Assembly: GCA_966250865.1 (NCBI GenBank)
Contig: CBINIT010000033.1
Coordinates: 1 to 10,393 of the forward strand
From: CAYGGE01 sp966250865
Lineage (GTDB): Bacteria > Patescibacteriota > UBA1384 > CAYGGE01
Direction of reading: 5' to 3'
DNA length: 10,393 nucleotides
In this document: piece by piece, positions 1 through 7,826 of the stretch
How positions within the stretch are numbered: position 1 is the first letter of the stretch
Layout of the letters: each line of letters starts with the position of its first letter
Made by a program: the position numbers and the translations under genes
Notes under the pieces: generated by a model
The model's input: the letters and a program-made list of their open reading frames with translations, nothing else
What the model was told of the DNA's origin: nothing
Database searches by the model: none

Positions 1-2
1 TT

Positions 3-2261
3 ATTTTTATTGATAACGAAAAAGATGTAGCTCCCGGTAATTGTGCTTGGTACCGATTTAGCCTCATGAATTACGACGGTGAACTTTCTCCAGCAGCTTA
101 TGTTCCAATGAATTTGAAAACAAGTTTATGTAGCCCACGGTGGCAAGACTCATCTGGCAAATTAGCAGCTATAAGGGCTCGATTAATTGATACTGCACTT
201 GCAGCAAGCTTTGACCTCGCCGACTGTGTTGTCTTTAGCTCGATGGCCACTGATGCTGGCCGTCCGGGAGACTTTGTTCTTACAATAGCAATTGTTCTTC
301 TCGCTCTATCGGTTCTTGTGAGCTACAAGCCAAAGGCTAGGGTACTTGCTGGCCACACTGCTCTGATTATTATCCTGGGGCTACTTCTTCCGCTACTACC
401 TATTATAGTGTCAACCGCTAATGCAGCCGTTCGTAATCCAAACGGTGGTACAACAAGAGGCTTATACTATTATCGAGGTTTTCACATAATTGCTGAAGGC
501 TTGGCCAAGGCTTGGCCTAAAGATCAACAGGCACAAATCCAAGCACTGAGCTATATGGACAGTTATGTGCAAATACCAGCAACGCTTCCTAGAACGCCAC
601 AGGCGACCGAAGGGCGAAATTACTTTGAGTTGTATACAAAAGAGGAGCGCAAGGCTTGGCTAACTGGGTATATTGATGGCTTTGTTAATAAAACAGAAGC
701 CAAAAAATTTCAGGCACTCATCCTAAAGATTGAAGAAGAGTCCGGTTGGGAGGCAGTCAAAATAGCAGAAGGTTCAATTCGTCAGTCGGTACCTGGTACC
801 TTTAACAAGCAAAAGCGACCAGATGAGACTCTTCGTCCGCTACTCAACAGTTTCTCAAATGATGTTACCTCATTTTGTCGAAGTTTTGGTCCGACTGCGC
901 AAGATAGCCGCGGACCGATGCGCTATAAGTCTACCTGGACACCGTATCAGAAAGAGTTTTTCTATAGATTTATATTACCAGCACGTTTTCGCAAGCACCA
1001 AAATGAGCCAACCTGGTCAGTTAAGGCTGAGCTGCCTAATGGCTCTACACGTTACGTTCCTAACTACCAAGAAGGTACTCAGAGCAGCAGCCACCCGTTA
1101 GCTCCATATACGGAGTACTATAACGTTTTACAACTTAAATTACTTTGCGATTCTATTGCCAATAAGCATGGCGGAGTAATTGGGTCAGCTGCTTGGGAAG
1201 ATTTTATCGACGCTATTGGCTGGGGTGGTTGGGGTCTGGCTCGAAGAGTTGTACTAGCTCAGGCAGTTAAGCAGGCTGGCGTTGAGATTCTTGAAGGCGG
1301 TGTAAAGACAGGTATTAAAGAGGTTGCTAAGGCCAATTCTGGCAGAATGGGCTTATCTATCGCTAAACCAGCTGCGGAAGAATTTACTGTCGCAAGGTTA
1401 CAGAGCAAATTTGGTGTCTTCCGAACAAGTATTAAGAATATGTTCGGTCGGCTTAATATTACGCAGGCGTTACGTGCGCAGCTCACTCGGACAATTCAGG
1501 AAGTTACCCTTATTATGGAAAATGACATGATTATAGGTAGATATGTGAACAGGGAGTTCGTAGAAGCTGTCTCAGAAAAAACTGTATTAAAAAAGTGCCC
1601 TGCAGGGACTCAAGGTATCTGTGATATTGAAGCAAGGTATTCTGAACAAGCACATGTTGTAGTCCCGGAACGTTATCGGCTCAGCGATCCAGTTTATGAA
1701 GTTCTGATTGATTTTAAGGAGGTTAACATCTCGCCACTTAACGCGTTCGGCACATTTCGAAGCACTACAGCACATGAATATGTTCACGCACTGACTTTTT
1801 ATAAAGGAGACAGAGCTTATAAACTATGGTTGAACGCAATTCCGAGCCAAGCGTATAATCACTTTGACGAAGCCTGGACTGAGTGGTTTACGATTCAGGT
1901 GCTAAAACGTGCAGGAAAAAAAGCCGAGGAGGGGGTTTACGCTAACGAAGTGAAGCTAGCGCAATCTATATATGATGCACTTGTTCGAAAACTTGAGTAT
2001 AGGGGTGTAGGAAGGCACAATGCAGTCATTGAAGCTGAGGAAGAGCTGGCTCGTCTTAAATTTACCGGAGAATTTACTCCTGAAGCACTTGACCGACTAC
2101 TACCGGAGTTCGCAGCCCCTAAAGGGTTTAATGGTAAAAAAATATCGGAACAGATTATTAATACCATGACGTCAGATAAGAGTAAAAATAAGTCTAAATC
2201 ACTTAATGCATTAGCAAAAGAAATCGATGCTGCAAGTAAGAGACTCTTCGTGTTGCGGTAG
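3..2261 (+). CDS. Membrane-anchored putative zinc metallopeptidase (HExxH), 5' partial
   Basis: The frame is open back to the window edge. The first ATG (66) has no ribosome binding site, so the true start probably lies upstream. Residues below count from that ATG. A polar N-terminal part (1-68) precedes two hydrophobic helices (about 70-87 and 98-117) joined by a short basic loop (KPKAR). By the positive-inside rule both flanking parts would lie outside the cell. The second helix ends in A-N-A, which resembles a signal peptidase I site. The long middle (121-540) is unrecognised. HEYVH at 570-574 is a zinc-binding HExxH motif, and DEAWTEW (601-607) offers a glutamate 28 residues after the second histidine, as in gluzincin peptidases. 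The C-terminus is rich in Lys and Glu. The substrate is unknown. The next gene is a lytic transglycosylase, so a cell-surface role is likely. Peptidase activity is inferred from the motif only. Confidence 0.72.
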   Translation: MFIDNEKDVAPGNCAWYRFSLMNYDGELSPAAYVPMNLKTSLCSPRWQDSSGKLAAIRARLIDTALAASFDLADCVVFSSMATDAGRPGDFVLTIAIVLLALSVLVSYKPKARVLAGHTALIIILGLLLPLLPIIVSTANAAVRNPNGGTTRGLYYYRGFHIIAEGLAKAWPKDQQAQIQALSYMDSYVQIPATLPRTPQATEGRNYFELYTKEERKAWLTGYIDGFVNKTEAKKFQALILKIEEESGWEAVKIAEGSIRQSVPGTFNKQKRPDETLRPLLNSFSNDVTSFCRSFGPTAQDSRGPMRYKSTWTPYQKEFFYRFILPARFRKHQNEPTWSVKAELPNGSTRYVPNYQEGTQSSSHPLAPYTEYYNVLQLKLLCDSIANKHGGVIGSAAWEDFIDAIGWGGWGLARRVVLAQAVKQAGVEILEGGVKTGIKEVAKANSGRMGLSIAKPAAEEFTVARLQSKFGVFRTSIKNMFGRLNITQALRAQLTRTIQEVTLIMENDMIIGRYVNREFVEAVSEKTVLKKCPAGTQGICDIEARYSEQAHVVVPERYRLSDPVYEVLIDFKEVNISPLNAFGTFRSTTAHEYVHALTFYKGDRAYKLWLNAIPSQAYNHFDEAWTEWFTIQVLKRAGKKAEEGVYANEVKLAQSIYDALVRKLEYRGVGRHNAVIEAEEELARLKFTGEFTPEALDRLLPEFAAPKGFNGKKISEQIINTMTSDKSKNKSKSLNALAKEIDAASKRLFVLR

Positions 2262-2281
2262 TTGTCAGCTGTGTTTATAAT
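2253..2281 (+). promoter_or_regulatory. Putative promoter for the transglycosylase-alaS operon
   Basis: A perfect TATAAT lies at 2276-2281, 42 bases before the transglycosylase ATG. A conventional -35 at 17-base spacing would be TTGCGG (2253-2258), matching only three of six positions. A better hexamer, TTGTCA, sits at 2262-2267, directly after the stop codon of the previous gene, and is followed by four bases, TG, two bases and TATAAT. That compressed layout recurs at two other promoters in this window. Confidence 0.5.
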
Positions 2282-2323
2282 CAATGGGTTTTCAAAAAAC
2301 CGATTAACTGATAGCATGGAACT

Positions 2324-3037
2324 ATGAAGCGCCTATTCGGACTACGAAAAATTATTAGCCTTGGTATTTTTATCGCTTTTGTAGCGGTACTCGGTATCTA
2401 TCTGACAACGGGTGCCCCAAAGGACTATGCTGCGATTATCTATCCGCCAATTCCAGCGGAGCATTTTGGGTATATCGACAAAGCTGTTGACCACTGTGGC
2501 GTACCGAAGAGCAAACGTGGTTTTATTGCTGCCGTAGCATTTGCTGAGAGTACATTTAATCCCAACGCTCAGTCTGGTGCTGGTGCGGTAGGGGTCATGC
2601 AGCTGCTTCGCGGGACTGGTTACGGCACGGCAGTGAAGTACGGCATTCCTGGGCTTAACGCAAGTACCTTTACCGACGCTCAGATTAGCTACATGATGGG
2701 TACTTGCTATATTCACTACCTCATGGGCGAGATTGTCGGGAACTACGATGAGGCAAACTGGAATGATGACCGCATTTTGACCGCGATAATGGCAGGTTAT
2801 AACGCCGGACCAGCACGAGGTAAGTCGTATCTCGCTGGTGCCTACAACGGTCCGACCTCAAGCTTGCACTACGGCGCTAAGATCCTCCGCGCTTCACAGG
2901 TTTACAATTTGGACTTTGCCAGGTATGATCAGGAAAAGCTTCAGGGCGGAACTGAAATCGATATCCTATCTCGTATACGTGAAATTGTTTGGAATATCTT
3001 GCTACGTGTCATCCCTGATGATGACCAAGCACAATAG
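2324..3037 (+). CDS. Membrane-anchored SLT-type lytic transglycosylase
   Basis: This 237-residue protein should cleave the MurNAc-GlcNAc bond of peptidoglycan to give 1,6-anhydromuropeptides. A short basic N-terminus and a hydrophobic helix (about 10-27) act as signal anchor, placing the enzyme outside the membrane. The catalytic domain spans roughly 45-200. It shows the family signature E75-S-x-F-N-P followed by GAVGVMQL (87-94), with E75 as the likely catalytic acid, and a later AGYNAGP motif (157-163) that lines the substrate groove. The fold matches Slt70/MltC/VirB1-like SLT domains. The C-terminal 35 residues are charged and not part of the domain. The start has only a weak GGA three bases upstream. 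It lies 62 bases after the metallopeptidase gene and 5 bases before alaS. It may serve wall turnover, or local wall opening for a secretion or attachment machine. The latter is speculative. Confidence 0.88.
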   Translation: MKRLFGLRKIISLGIFIAFVAVLGIYLTTGAPKDYAAIIYPPIPAEHFGYIDKAVDHCGVPKSKRGFIAAVAFAESTFNPNAQSGAGAVGVMQLLRGTGYGTAVKYGIPGLNASTFTDAQISYMMGTCYIHYLMGEIVGNYDEANWNDDRILTAIMAGYNAGPARGKSYLAGAYNGPTSSLHYGAKILRASQVYNLDFARYDQEKLQGGTEIDILSRIREIVWNILLRVIPDDDQAQ

Positions 3038-3042
3038 AACCT

Positions 3043-4788
3043 ATGACAAGCCAAGAAATTCGTGAAAAATTTATCGCATTCCTTAAGGAGCGGGGGCATA
3101 CACACATGCCGCCGTCTTCTTTAGTTCCTGAAGGCGATCAGTCAGTATTGTTTACTACGGCTGGTATGCAGCAATTTAAGGTCTACTACTCACAGCCGGA
3201 CACGGCGCCAACACGACGCGTAGCGACCGTTCAGCCTTCTCTCCGTACGAATGATATCGATGAAGTCGGAGATCAAACCCATCTGACATTCTTTGAGATG
3301 CTTGGCTGGTTTAGCTTTGGGTATCAACCGGGCCAAACCGAAGAAGAGTTCGGCACTAGTTCGTATTTCAAGCGGACAGCGATTCGACAAGCTTACGAGT
3401 TTTACTGGAATATTCTAAAAATCGACCCAAAGCGCATCTTTATTACTGTTTATGAAGGCAAGCCGGGTGTTCCCCGTGACGACGAATCGGCATCGATCTG
3501 GAAAGAGCTCGGCCTTACCGATGATCAAATTCACTACATGGGGGAAGATAACTTCTGGAAGCTCGGTCCTAATAGTCCTTGTGGGCCGAGTACAGAGGTC
3601 TATGTCGATGGGGTTGAAGTAGGTAATGTTGTCTTTAACCAATACTTCATGCATGAAGACGGGTCGTTAACGCCGCTCGAATACCAAGGCGTTGATACTG
3701 GTCTTGGTTTTGAGCGTATCGCAACGAAAATGCAAGGCAAGACAACTGTCTATGAGACCGATCTCTTCGCGCCTATCGTTTCAAAAATCGAAGAACTGAC
3801 CCAAGCGGAATACACAACACACTCAGCATATATTATTGCCGACCACCTGCGAGCCTCGACTTTCTTGGTGAAAGATGGTGTGCTGCCCTCCAATAAGGCA
3901 CAAGGCTACATCCTTCGTCGCTTACTCCGTCGCTCAATCGCTAATGCTCACTTGCTTAACTTGAAGGAGAGCTGGCTAAACGATATCGTCGATATCATTG
4001 TTCGCGACTATTCGGCTCAATATGCTGAGCTTAAAGAAAAGCACACAGCAATTTTAGAAGTGCTTAATGCCGAAAAGACTAAGTTTAGTCGTACGCTTCA
4101 ACAGGGCTTGAAAGAGCTCGAGCGAATTAAATCAAAACTCAGTGACGCCAAGATCGGTAGCGATGACGCATTCCGCTTGTTCGATACTTTTGGCTTCCCG
4201 ATTGAATTAACTGAAGAGATCGCAGCAAAAGAAGGTTTGTCCGTAGACCGCGCTGCCTTTGATGAAAAATTCAAGGCGCACCAAGAAGCTTCTCGAGCCG
4301 GTCTCGACAAGGTCTTTAAAGGTGGGCTGGCTGATCATGAGCCTCAGACAATCAAGCATCACACAGCACACCATTTATTGCTTGCTGCTTTGCGCCAGGT
4401 CCTTGGTGACCATGTACTTCAACGTGGTTCGAATGTAACAGCAGAGCGCTTACGTATCGACTTCTCGCATCCCGAAAAAGTCACACCGGAACAGCTACAG
4501 CAAGTTGAGCAGATTGTGAACGATGCTATCAAGGCTGATCTCGAGGTAAAACGTGAAGAGATGCCTAAAGCCGAGGCTGAGAAGCTCGGTGCAATGGCCG
4601 AATTTGGGGCCAAGTATGGCGATATGGTTACGGTCTATTCTATTTTAAATCCAGGTGGTACCGCATTTTCACGCGAATTTTGTGGTGGACCGCACGTTAG
4701 CCGAACAAGTGAACTTGGTTCATTTAAAATACTGAAAGAAGAAGCTTCATCGGCCGGCATCCGTAGGATAAAGGCTAAAGTTGACTAG
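3043..4788 (+). CDS. alaS: Alanyl-tRNA synthetase, short form without C-Ala domain
   Basis: It charges tRNA-Ala with alanine in the cytoplasm and should hydrolyse mischarged Ser/Gly-tRNA-Ala. The class II catalytic core occupies about 1-240. Visible are RTNDIDEVG (68-76), TFFEMLGWFSFG (82-93; usually ...LGNFSFG), a PCGP loop (179-182) and motif 3, GLGFER (220-225). The tRNA-recognition region follows (about 240-430). The editing domain (about 435-581) keeps its zinc ligands: HTAHH (H440, H444), C547 and H551 in CGGPH (commonly CGGTH). The protein stops there at 581 residues, against roughly 870 for typical bacterial enzymes, so the coiled coil/DHHA1 C-Ala domain is absent. The next gene starts 3 bases later and does not encode C-Ala, so this is not a fresh frameshift. 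An insertion (about 94-107) lies between FSFG and YFK. There is no clear Shine-Dalgarno, and translation is probably coupled to the preceding gene. Confidence 0.96.
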   Translation: MTSQEIREKFIAFLKERGHTHMPPSSLVPEGDQSVLFTTAGMQQFKVYYSQPDTAPTRRVATVQPSLRTNDIDEVGDQTHLTFFEMLGWFSFGYQPGQTEEEFGTSSYFKRTAIRQAYEFYWNILKIDPKRIFITVYEGKPGVPRDDESASIWKELGLTDDQIHYMGEDNFWKLGPNSPCGPSTEVYVDGVEVGNVVFNQYFMHEDGSLTPLEYQGVDTGLGFERIATKMQGKTTVYETDLFAPIVSKIEELTQAEYTTHSAYIIADHLRASTFLVKDGVLPSNKAQGYILRRLLRRSIANAHLLNLKESWLNDIVDIIVRDYSAQYAELKEKHTAILEVLNAEKTKFSRTLQQGLKELERIKSKLSDAKIGSDDAFRLFDTFGFPIELTEEIAAKEGLSVDRAAFDEKFKAHQEASRAGLDKVFKGGLADHEPQTIKHHTAHHLLLAALRQVLGDHVLQRGSNVTAERLRIDFSHPEKVTPEQLQQVEQIVNDAIKADLEVKREEMPKAEAEKLGAMAEFGAKYGDMVTVYSILNPGGTAFSREFCGGPHVSRTSELGSFKILKEEASSAGIRRIKAKVD

Positions 4789-4791
4789 GTA

Positions 4792-5256
4792 ATGAAAGCC
4801 AAGATCTCTTATTGGCTTTACCGATACCTGCCCGCCGAGCTGGCCGGCAATGTCTTTTCGATCACTGCTGGTTACGTCATACGGAATTATGCAACAAATC
4901 AGCTCCTTATTGCCTATGGCACGACATTGTTTGATAGCCTAGGCTATTTTAGTGTTATTATCATCCGTGATCTTTTAAAGAGCACAAAACAGCATCATAC
5001 AACTCAAAAACGATATACCAAACATTCGTTAGCTAGAGATCTTGCTTTGCTTCTCGCTGAGTTTGGTTTTGCTGAGATGCTGGATATAGTGGTCATACGG
5101 CCGTATTTTATCTATGCTCTGCCCTTGGTAATTAAGCCGCTCGGGCTGGCTATTTTTATGGCAAATACTGCTGCAACGATCGTTTTTTACCTTGTCGCAA
5201 TTATTATCCACGAACGTCTTCGTGTTGCCAGGCCTCACACTGTTGACGAACCTTGA
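4792..5256 (+). CDS. Small multi-pass membrane protein of unknown function
   Basis: This 154-residue protein has about four hydrophobic segments (roughly 13-30, 36-59, 82-115 and 118-140), a basic histidine-containing loop between the second and third (64-82), and a charged tail (HERLRVARP...). Notable conserved-looking stretches are YLPAELAG near the N-terminus, GYFSVIIIRDL at the end of helix 2, and EFGFAEMLDIVVIRP in helix 3. The last, with Glu, Asp and Arg inside an otherwise greasy helix, suggests a functional polar site rather than a passive anchor. I recall similar uncharacterised four-helix proteins in other bacteria but cannot name the family. The gene starts 3 bases after the alaS stop, so it is cotranscribed and probably translationally coupled. 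Its stop codon overlaps the uvrA promoter. No function is assigned. Confidence 0.8.
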   Translation: MKAKISYWLYRYLPAELAGNVFSITAGYVIRNYATNQLLIAYGTTLFDSLGYFSVIIIRDLLKSTKQHHTTQKRYTKHSLARDLALLLAEFGFAEMLDIVVIRPYFIYALPLVIKPLGLAIFMANTAATIVFYLVAIIIHERLRVARPHTVDEP

Positions 5257-5271
5257 CAGACATGATACACT
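5243..5271 (+). promoter_or_regulatory. Putative uvrA-rnhB promoter
   Basis: Two readings are possible. In the conventional one, TTGACG (5243-5248) and TACACT (5266-5271) are separated by 17 bases, with a TGn extension at 5263-5265. In the compressed one, a perfect TTGACA (5253-5258) overlaps the TGA stop of the membrane protein gene and is followed by four bases, TG, one base and TACACT. The compressed form matches the element at 8444-8462 in spacing. Either predicts a start near 5278 and a leader of about 50 bases. Confidence 0.55.
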
Positions 5272-5313
5272 CGTTCTCCGTTGTGTTTTTCAAAGAGGGT
5301 GTGTATAGGTAGC

Positions 5314-5320
5314 GAGGAGA
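5314..5320 (+). promoter_or_regulatory. uvrA ribosome binding site
   Basis: GAGGAGA is a strong Shine-Dalgarno match ending seven bases before the ATG at 5328. It supports this start, which also gives the normal UvrA N-terminus. Confidence 0.75.
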
Positions 5321-5327
5321 CGATTGG

Positions 5328-7808
5328 ATGAAAGATAAGATTAAAGTTATTGGCGCACGCGTCCATAATCTTAAGAATATTAACGTCGAAATTCCCAAGA
5401 ACAAGCTTACCGTTATTACCGGTCTCTCAGGTTCAGGTAAGTCATCATTAGCCTTTGATACGATCTATGCCGAAGGCCAACGTCGCTATGTTGAGTCGCT
5501 CTCAAGCTATGCACGACAGTTTTTAGGTGTCATGGAAAAGCCTGACGTCGATTACATTGAAGGTCTTTCACCAGCTATCTCAATTGATCAGAAAACCGCC
5601 GGCCGAAGTCCTCGTTCAACGGTTGGTACGATGAGTGAGGTCTACGACTATCTTCGCCTGCTTTTTGCGAAGGTGGGGACGGTGCACTGTCCGGTTTGTG
5701 GTGGCATTGCAAACAAAGAACGTCGTGAGACTATCACGACCAATAGTGCTGGCACAAAGCGTAAGGTACTAACCACTGTTCATGTTTGTACTGAATGTGG
5801 TCATGAATTCCCTGAGATCACTATGAGTTCGTTTTCGTTCAATAGTCCTTCGGGTGCCTGTCAGGTCTGTCAGGGTCTTGGGGTACGTTTGGTTATCGAT
5901 CCTGAATATGTCTTTCCGAACAAAAGGTTGACACTTGCTGAAGGCGCAATTCGTCCGTGGAGCCGTATCACGAGCCACGCCAGCTGGTATAACAAGACGC
6001 TTAAAACCATGAGCGAAACGTATAGCATCTCTCTTGATACACCGATTGCCAAACTTAACGATGCCGAAGTTGATCTCATTCTCTTTGGCGATAAGAGCGA
6101 AAATGGCACCTTTGAAGGTGTCATTCCAAATCTTGAGCGACGTTACAAAGAGACCGATTCAGACTATGTTCGTAATGAAATTGAGAAGTACATGGTGGAG
6201 AAAGTCTGTGATGTCTGTCACGGTAAGCGACTTAGACCTGAAGTTCTCGGTATTACCATCAACGATAAGTCAATTGCTGACATCACTTCGATGACAATTG
6301 AGACGGCGCAGGCCTTCTTTGCCGAACTTACCTTCCTCGATCAAGACGAAAAGATTACCGGACCGATTCTTCGAGAAATTCGTAACCGTTTGGGTTACTT
6401 GGTTCAAGTTGGCCTACCATACCTGACATTAGATCGTAATGCTGATACTCTTGCCGGTGGTGAGGCCCAACGTATTCGATTGGCTACTCAGCTGGGGTCA
6501 GCCTTGACCGGCGTTCTGTACATTCTCGATGAGCCATCCATCGGTCTCCATCCCAGAGATCATGACAACCTTATTGAAACTATCACCCAGCTCCGTGACC
6601 TCGGCAATACCGTTATTGTTGTCGAACACGACCAAACAACCATGGAAGCGGCTGATTATCTTATCGATGTGGGACCGGGTGCTGGCGATCACGGTGGTCG
6701 GATTGTCGCCAAAGGTACGCCTGAAGAAGTTAAAGCAAATGAAAACTCACCGACGGGTCGTTACCTTGCAGGTACAGCTCAGGTTGAGGTTCCGGCCAAG
6801 CGTCGCAAACCATCAGAGAATATGATTACGATTAGCGGTGCCACCGAGTTTAACCTCAAAGACGTCACCGTGAGTTTCCCGTTGAATACCTTCATCTGTG
6901 TCACGGGTGTTTCGGGCTCAGGTAAAAGCACACTCGTTTCCGATATCTTGGCCAAGGCTTTGGCGAAGAAGTTTCACAACGCCAAGACTGAACCAGGTGT
7001 CCATAAGTCGATTACCGGCCTTGAGCATATCAACAAAGTTATTGCTATCGATCAGTCGCCAATTGGCCGAACCCCTCGTTCAAATCCTGCCACGTATACC
7101 GGCGTTTTCACTCCCATTCGTGAACTATTTGCCGAAACTCCACTCGCAAAAGAACGTAAATACGATGAAGGTCACTTCTCATTTAATGTTCGTGGTGGCC
7201 GCTGTGAGAACTGCCGTGGTGAAGGCGCGATGAAGATCGAAATGCACTTCTTGCCCGATGTCTATGTTACCTGTGAATCCTGTAACGGTAGCCGTTATAA
7301 TCAAGAAGTACTCGATGTCCTGTACAAGGAAAAGACGATTGCTGAAGTACTTGACCTGACTGTTGAAGATGCCTGCAAGTTCTTTGCTGATGTCAAACAG
7401 GTCTATGACAAGCTTAAAGTCCTTGCCGATGTTGGATTGGGCTACATGCACCTTGGCCAAACCGCTACCAGCCTGTCTGGTGGTGAGGCGCAACGCGTGA
7501 AGCTGGCAACCGAGCTATCCCGCCATGATACTGGCAAGACACTTTATATTCTTGATGAACCTACGAGCGGCCTTCACTTTGAGGATATTAAACGTTTACT
7601 CATTGTCTTGCAGGCGCTGGTTGAAAAGGGTAATACGATTTTAGTTATTGAGCACAACCTCGATGTTATTAAGTCTGCTGACTGGGTCATCGATATGGGC
7701 CCCGACGGTGGAAGCCACGGCGGACGAGTGGTTGCTGAAGGCACGCCAGAACAAGTTGCGAAGAGTAAAGAGTCACACACAGGTCGCTACTTGGCCAAAG
7801 TACTGTAA
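5328..7808 (+). CDS. uvrA: UvrA-family excision-repair ATPase lacking the UvrB-binding domain
   Basis: UvrA is the damage-sensing ABC ATPase of nucleotide excision repair, working as a dimer in the cytoplasm. Two ABC modules are intact. Module 1 has Walker A GLSGSGKSS (32-40), signature LAGGEAQR (375-382; usually LSGGE) and Walker B LYILDEPS (397-404). Module 2 has GVSGSGKST (527-535), LSGGEAQR (716-723) and LYILDEPT (739-746). Zinc cysteines are present: C154/C157 with C178/C181, C294/C297, and C626/C629 with C649/C652. Length is 826 residues against about 940 in typical UvrA. The loss maps to one place: between CPVC (121-124) and C154 there are only about 29 residues, where the UvrB-binding domain (over 100 residues) normally sits. 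That resembles the UvrA2 class, known for lacking this domain, or could be a lineage trait. It has its own promoter and leads an operon with rnhB. Confidence 0.95.
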   Translation: MKDKIKVIGARVHNLKNINVEIPKNKLTVITGLSGSGKSSLAFDTIYAEGQRRYVESLSSYARQFLGVMEKPDVDYIEGLSPAISIDQKTAGRSPRSTVGTMSEVYDYLRLLFAKVGTVHCPVCGGIANKERRETITTNSAGTKRKVLTTVHVCTECGHEFPEITMSSFSFNSPSGACQVCQGLGVRLVIDPEYVFPNKRLTLAEGAIRPWSRITSHASWYNKTLKTMSETYSISLDTPIAKLNDAEVDLILFGDKSENGTFEGVIPNLERRYKETDSDYVRNEIEKYMVEKVCDVCHGKRLRPEVLGITINDKSIADITSMTIETAQAFFAELTFLDQDEKITGPILREIRNRLGYLVQVGLPYLTLDRNADTLAGGEAQRIRLATQLGSALTGVLYILDEPSIGLHPRDHDNLIETITQLRDLGNTVIVVEHDQTTMEAADYLIDVGPGAGDHGGRIVAKGTPEEVKANENSPTGRYLAGTAQVEVPAKRRKPSENMITISGATEFNLKDVTVSFPLNTFICVTGVSGSGKSTLVSDILAKALAKKFHNAKTEPGVHKSITGLEHINKVIAIDQSPIGRTPRSNPATYTGVFTPIRELFAETPLAKERKYDEGHFSFNVRGGRCENCRGEGAMKIEMHFLPDVYVTCESCNGSRYNQEVLDVLYKEKTIAEVLDLTVEDACKFFADVKQVYDKLKVLADVGLGYMHLGQTATSLSGGEAQRVKLATELSRHDTGKTLYILDEPTSGLHFEDIKRLLIVLQALVEKGNTILVIEHNLDVIKSADWVIDMGPDGGSHGGRVVAEGTPEQVAKSKESHTGRYLAKVL

Positions 7809-7826
7809 ATTACCTAAAGGAGTGGC

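Noticed and set aside
2281..2305. Small hairpin GGTTTT/AAAACC with partial extension between the first two genes
   Set aside because: It is AT-rich, has a three-base loop and no T tract after it, and lies downstream of a -10 box, so a terminator is unlikely. It may be chance or a minor leader structure.
1937..2317. 126-codon open frame on the - strand over the end of the metallopeptidase gene
   Set aside because: It lies fully opposite a well-supported coding frame and its translation (many Ser, Leu, Ala) reads like an antisense shadow, with no ribosome site or domain.
5247..5276. GAAC...GTTC around the uvrA promoter as a LexA (SOS) box
   Set aside because: The half-sites are 21 bases apart, not four as in the Gram-positive CGAAC-N4-GTTCG box, and no E. 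coli-type CTG-N10-CAG site is present.
7179..7493. 104-codon open frame on the - strand inside uvrA
   Set aside because: It is antisense to strongly conserved UvrA motifs, including the third zinc site and signature 2, and has no recognisable features.
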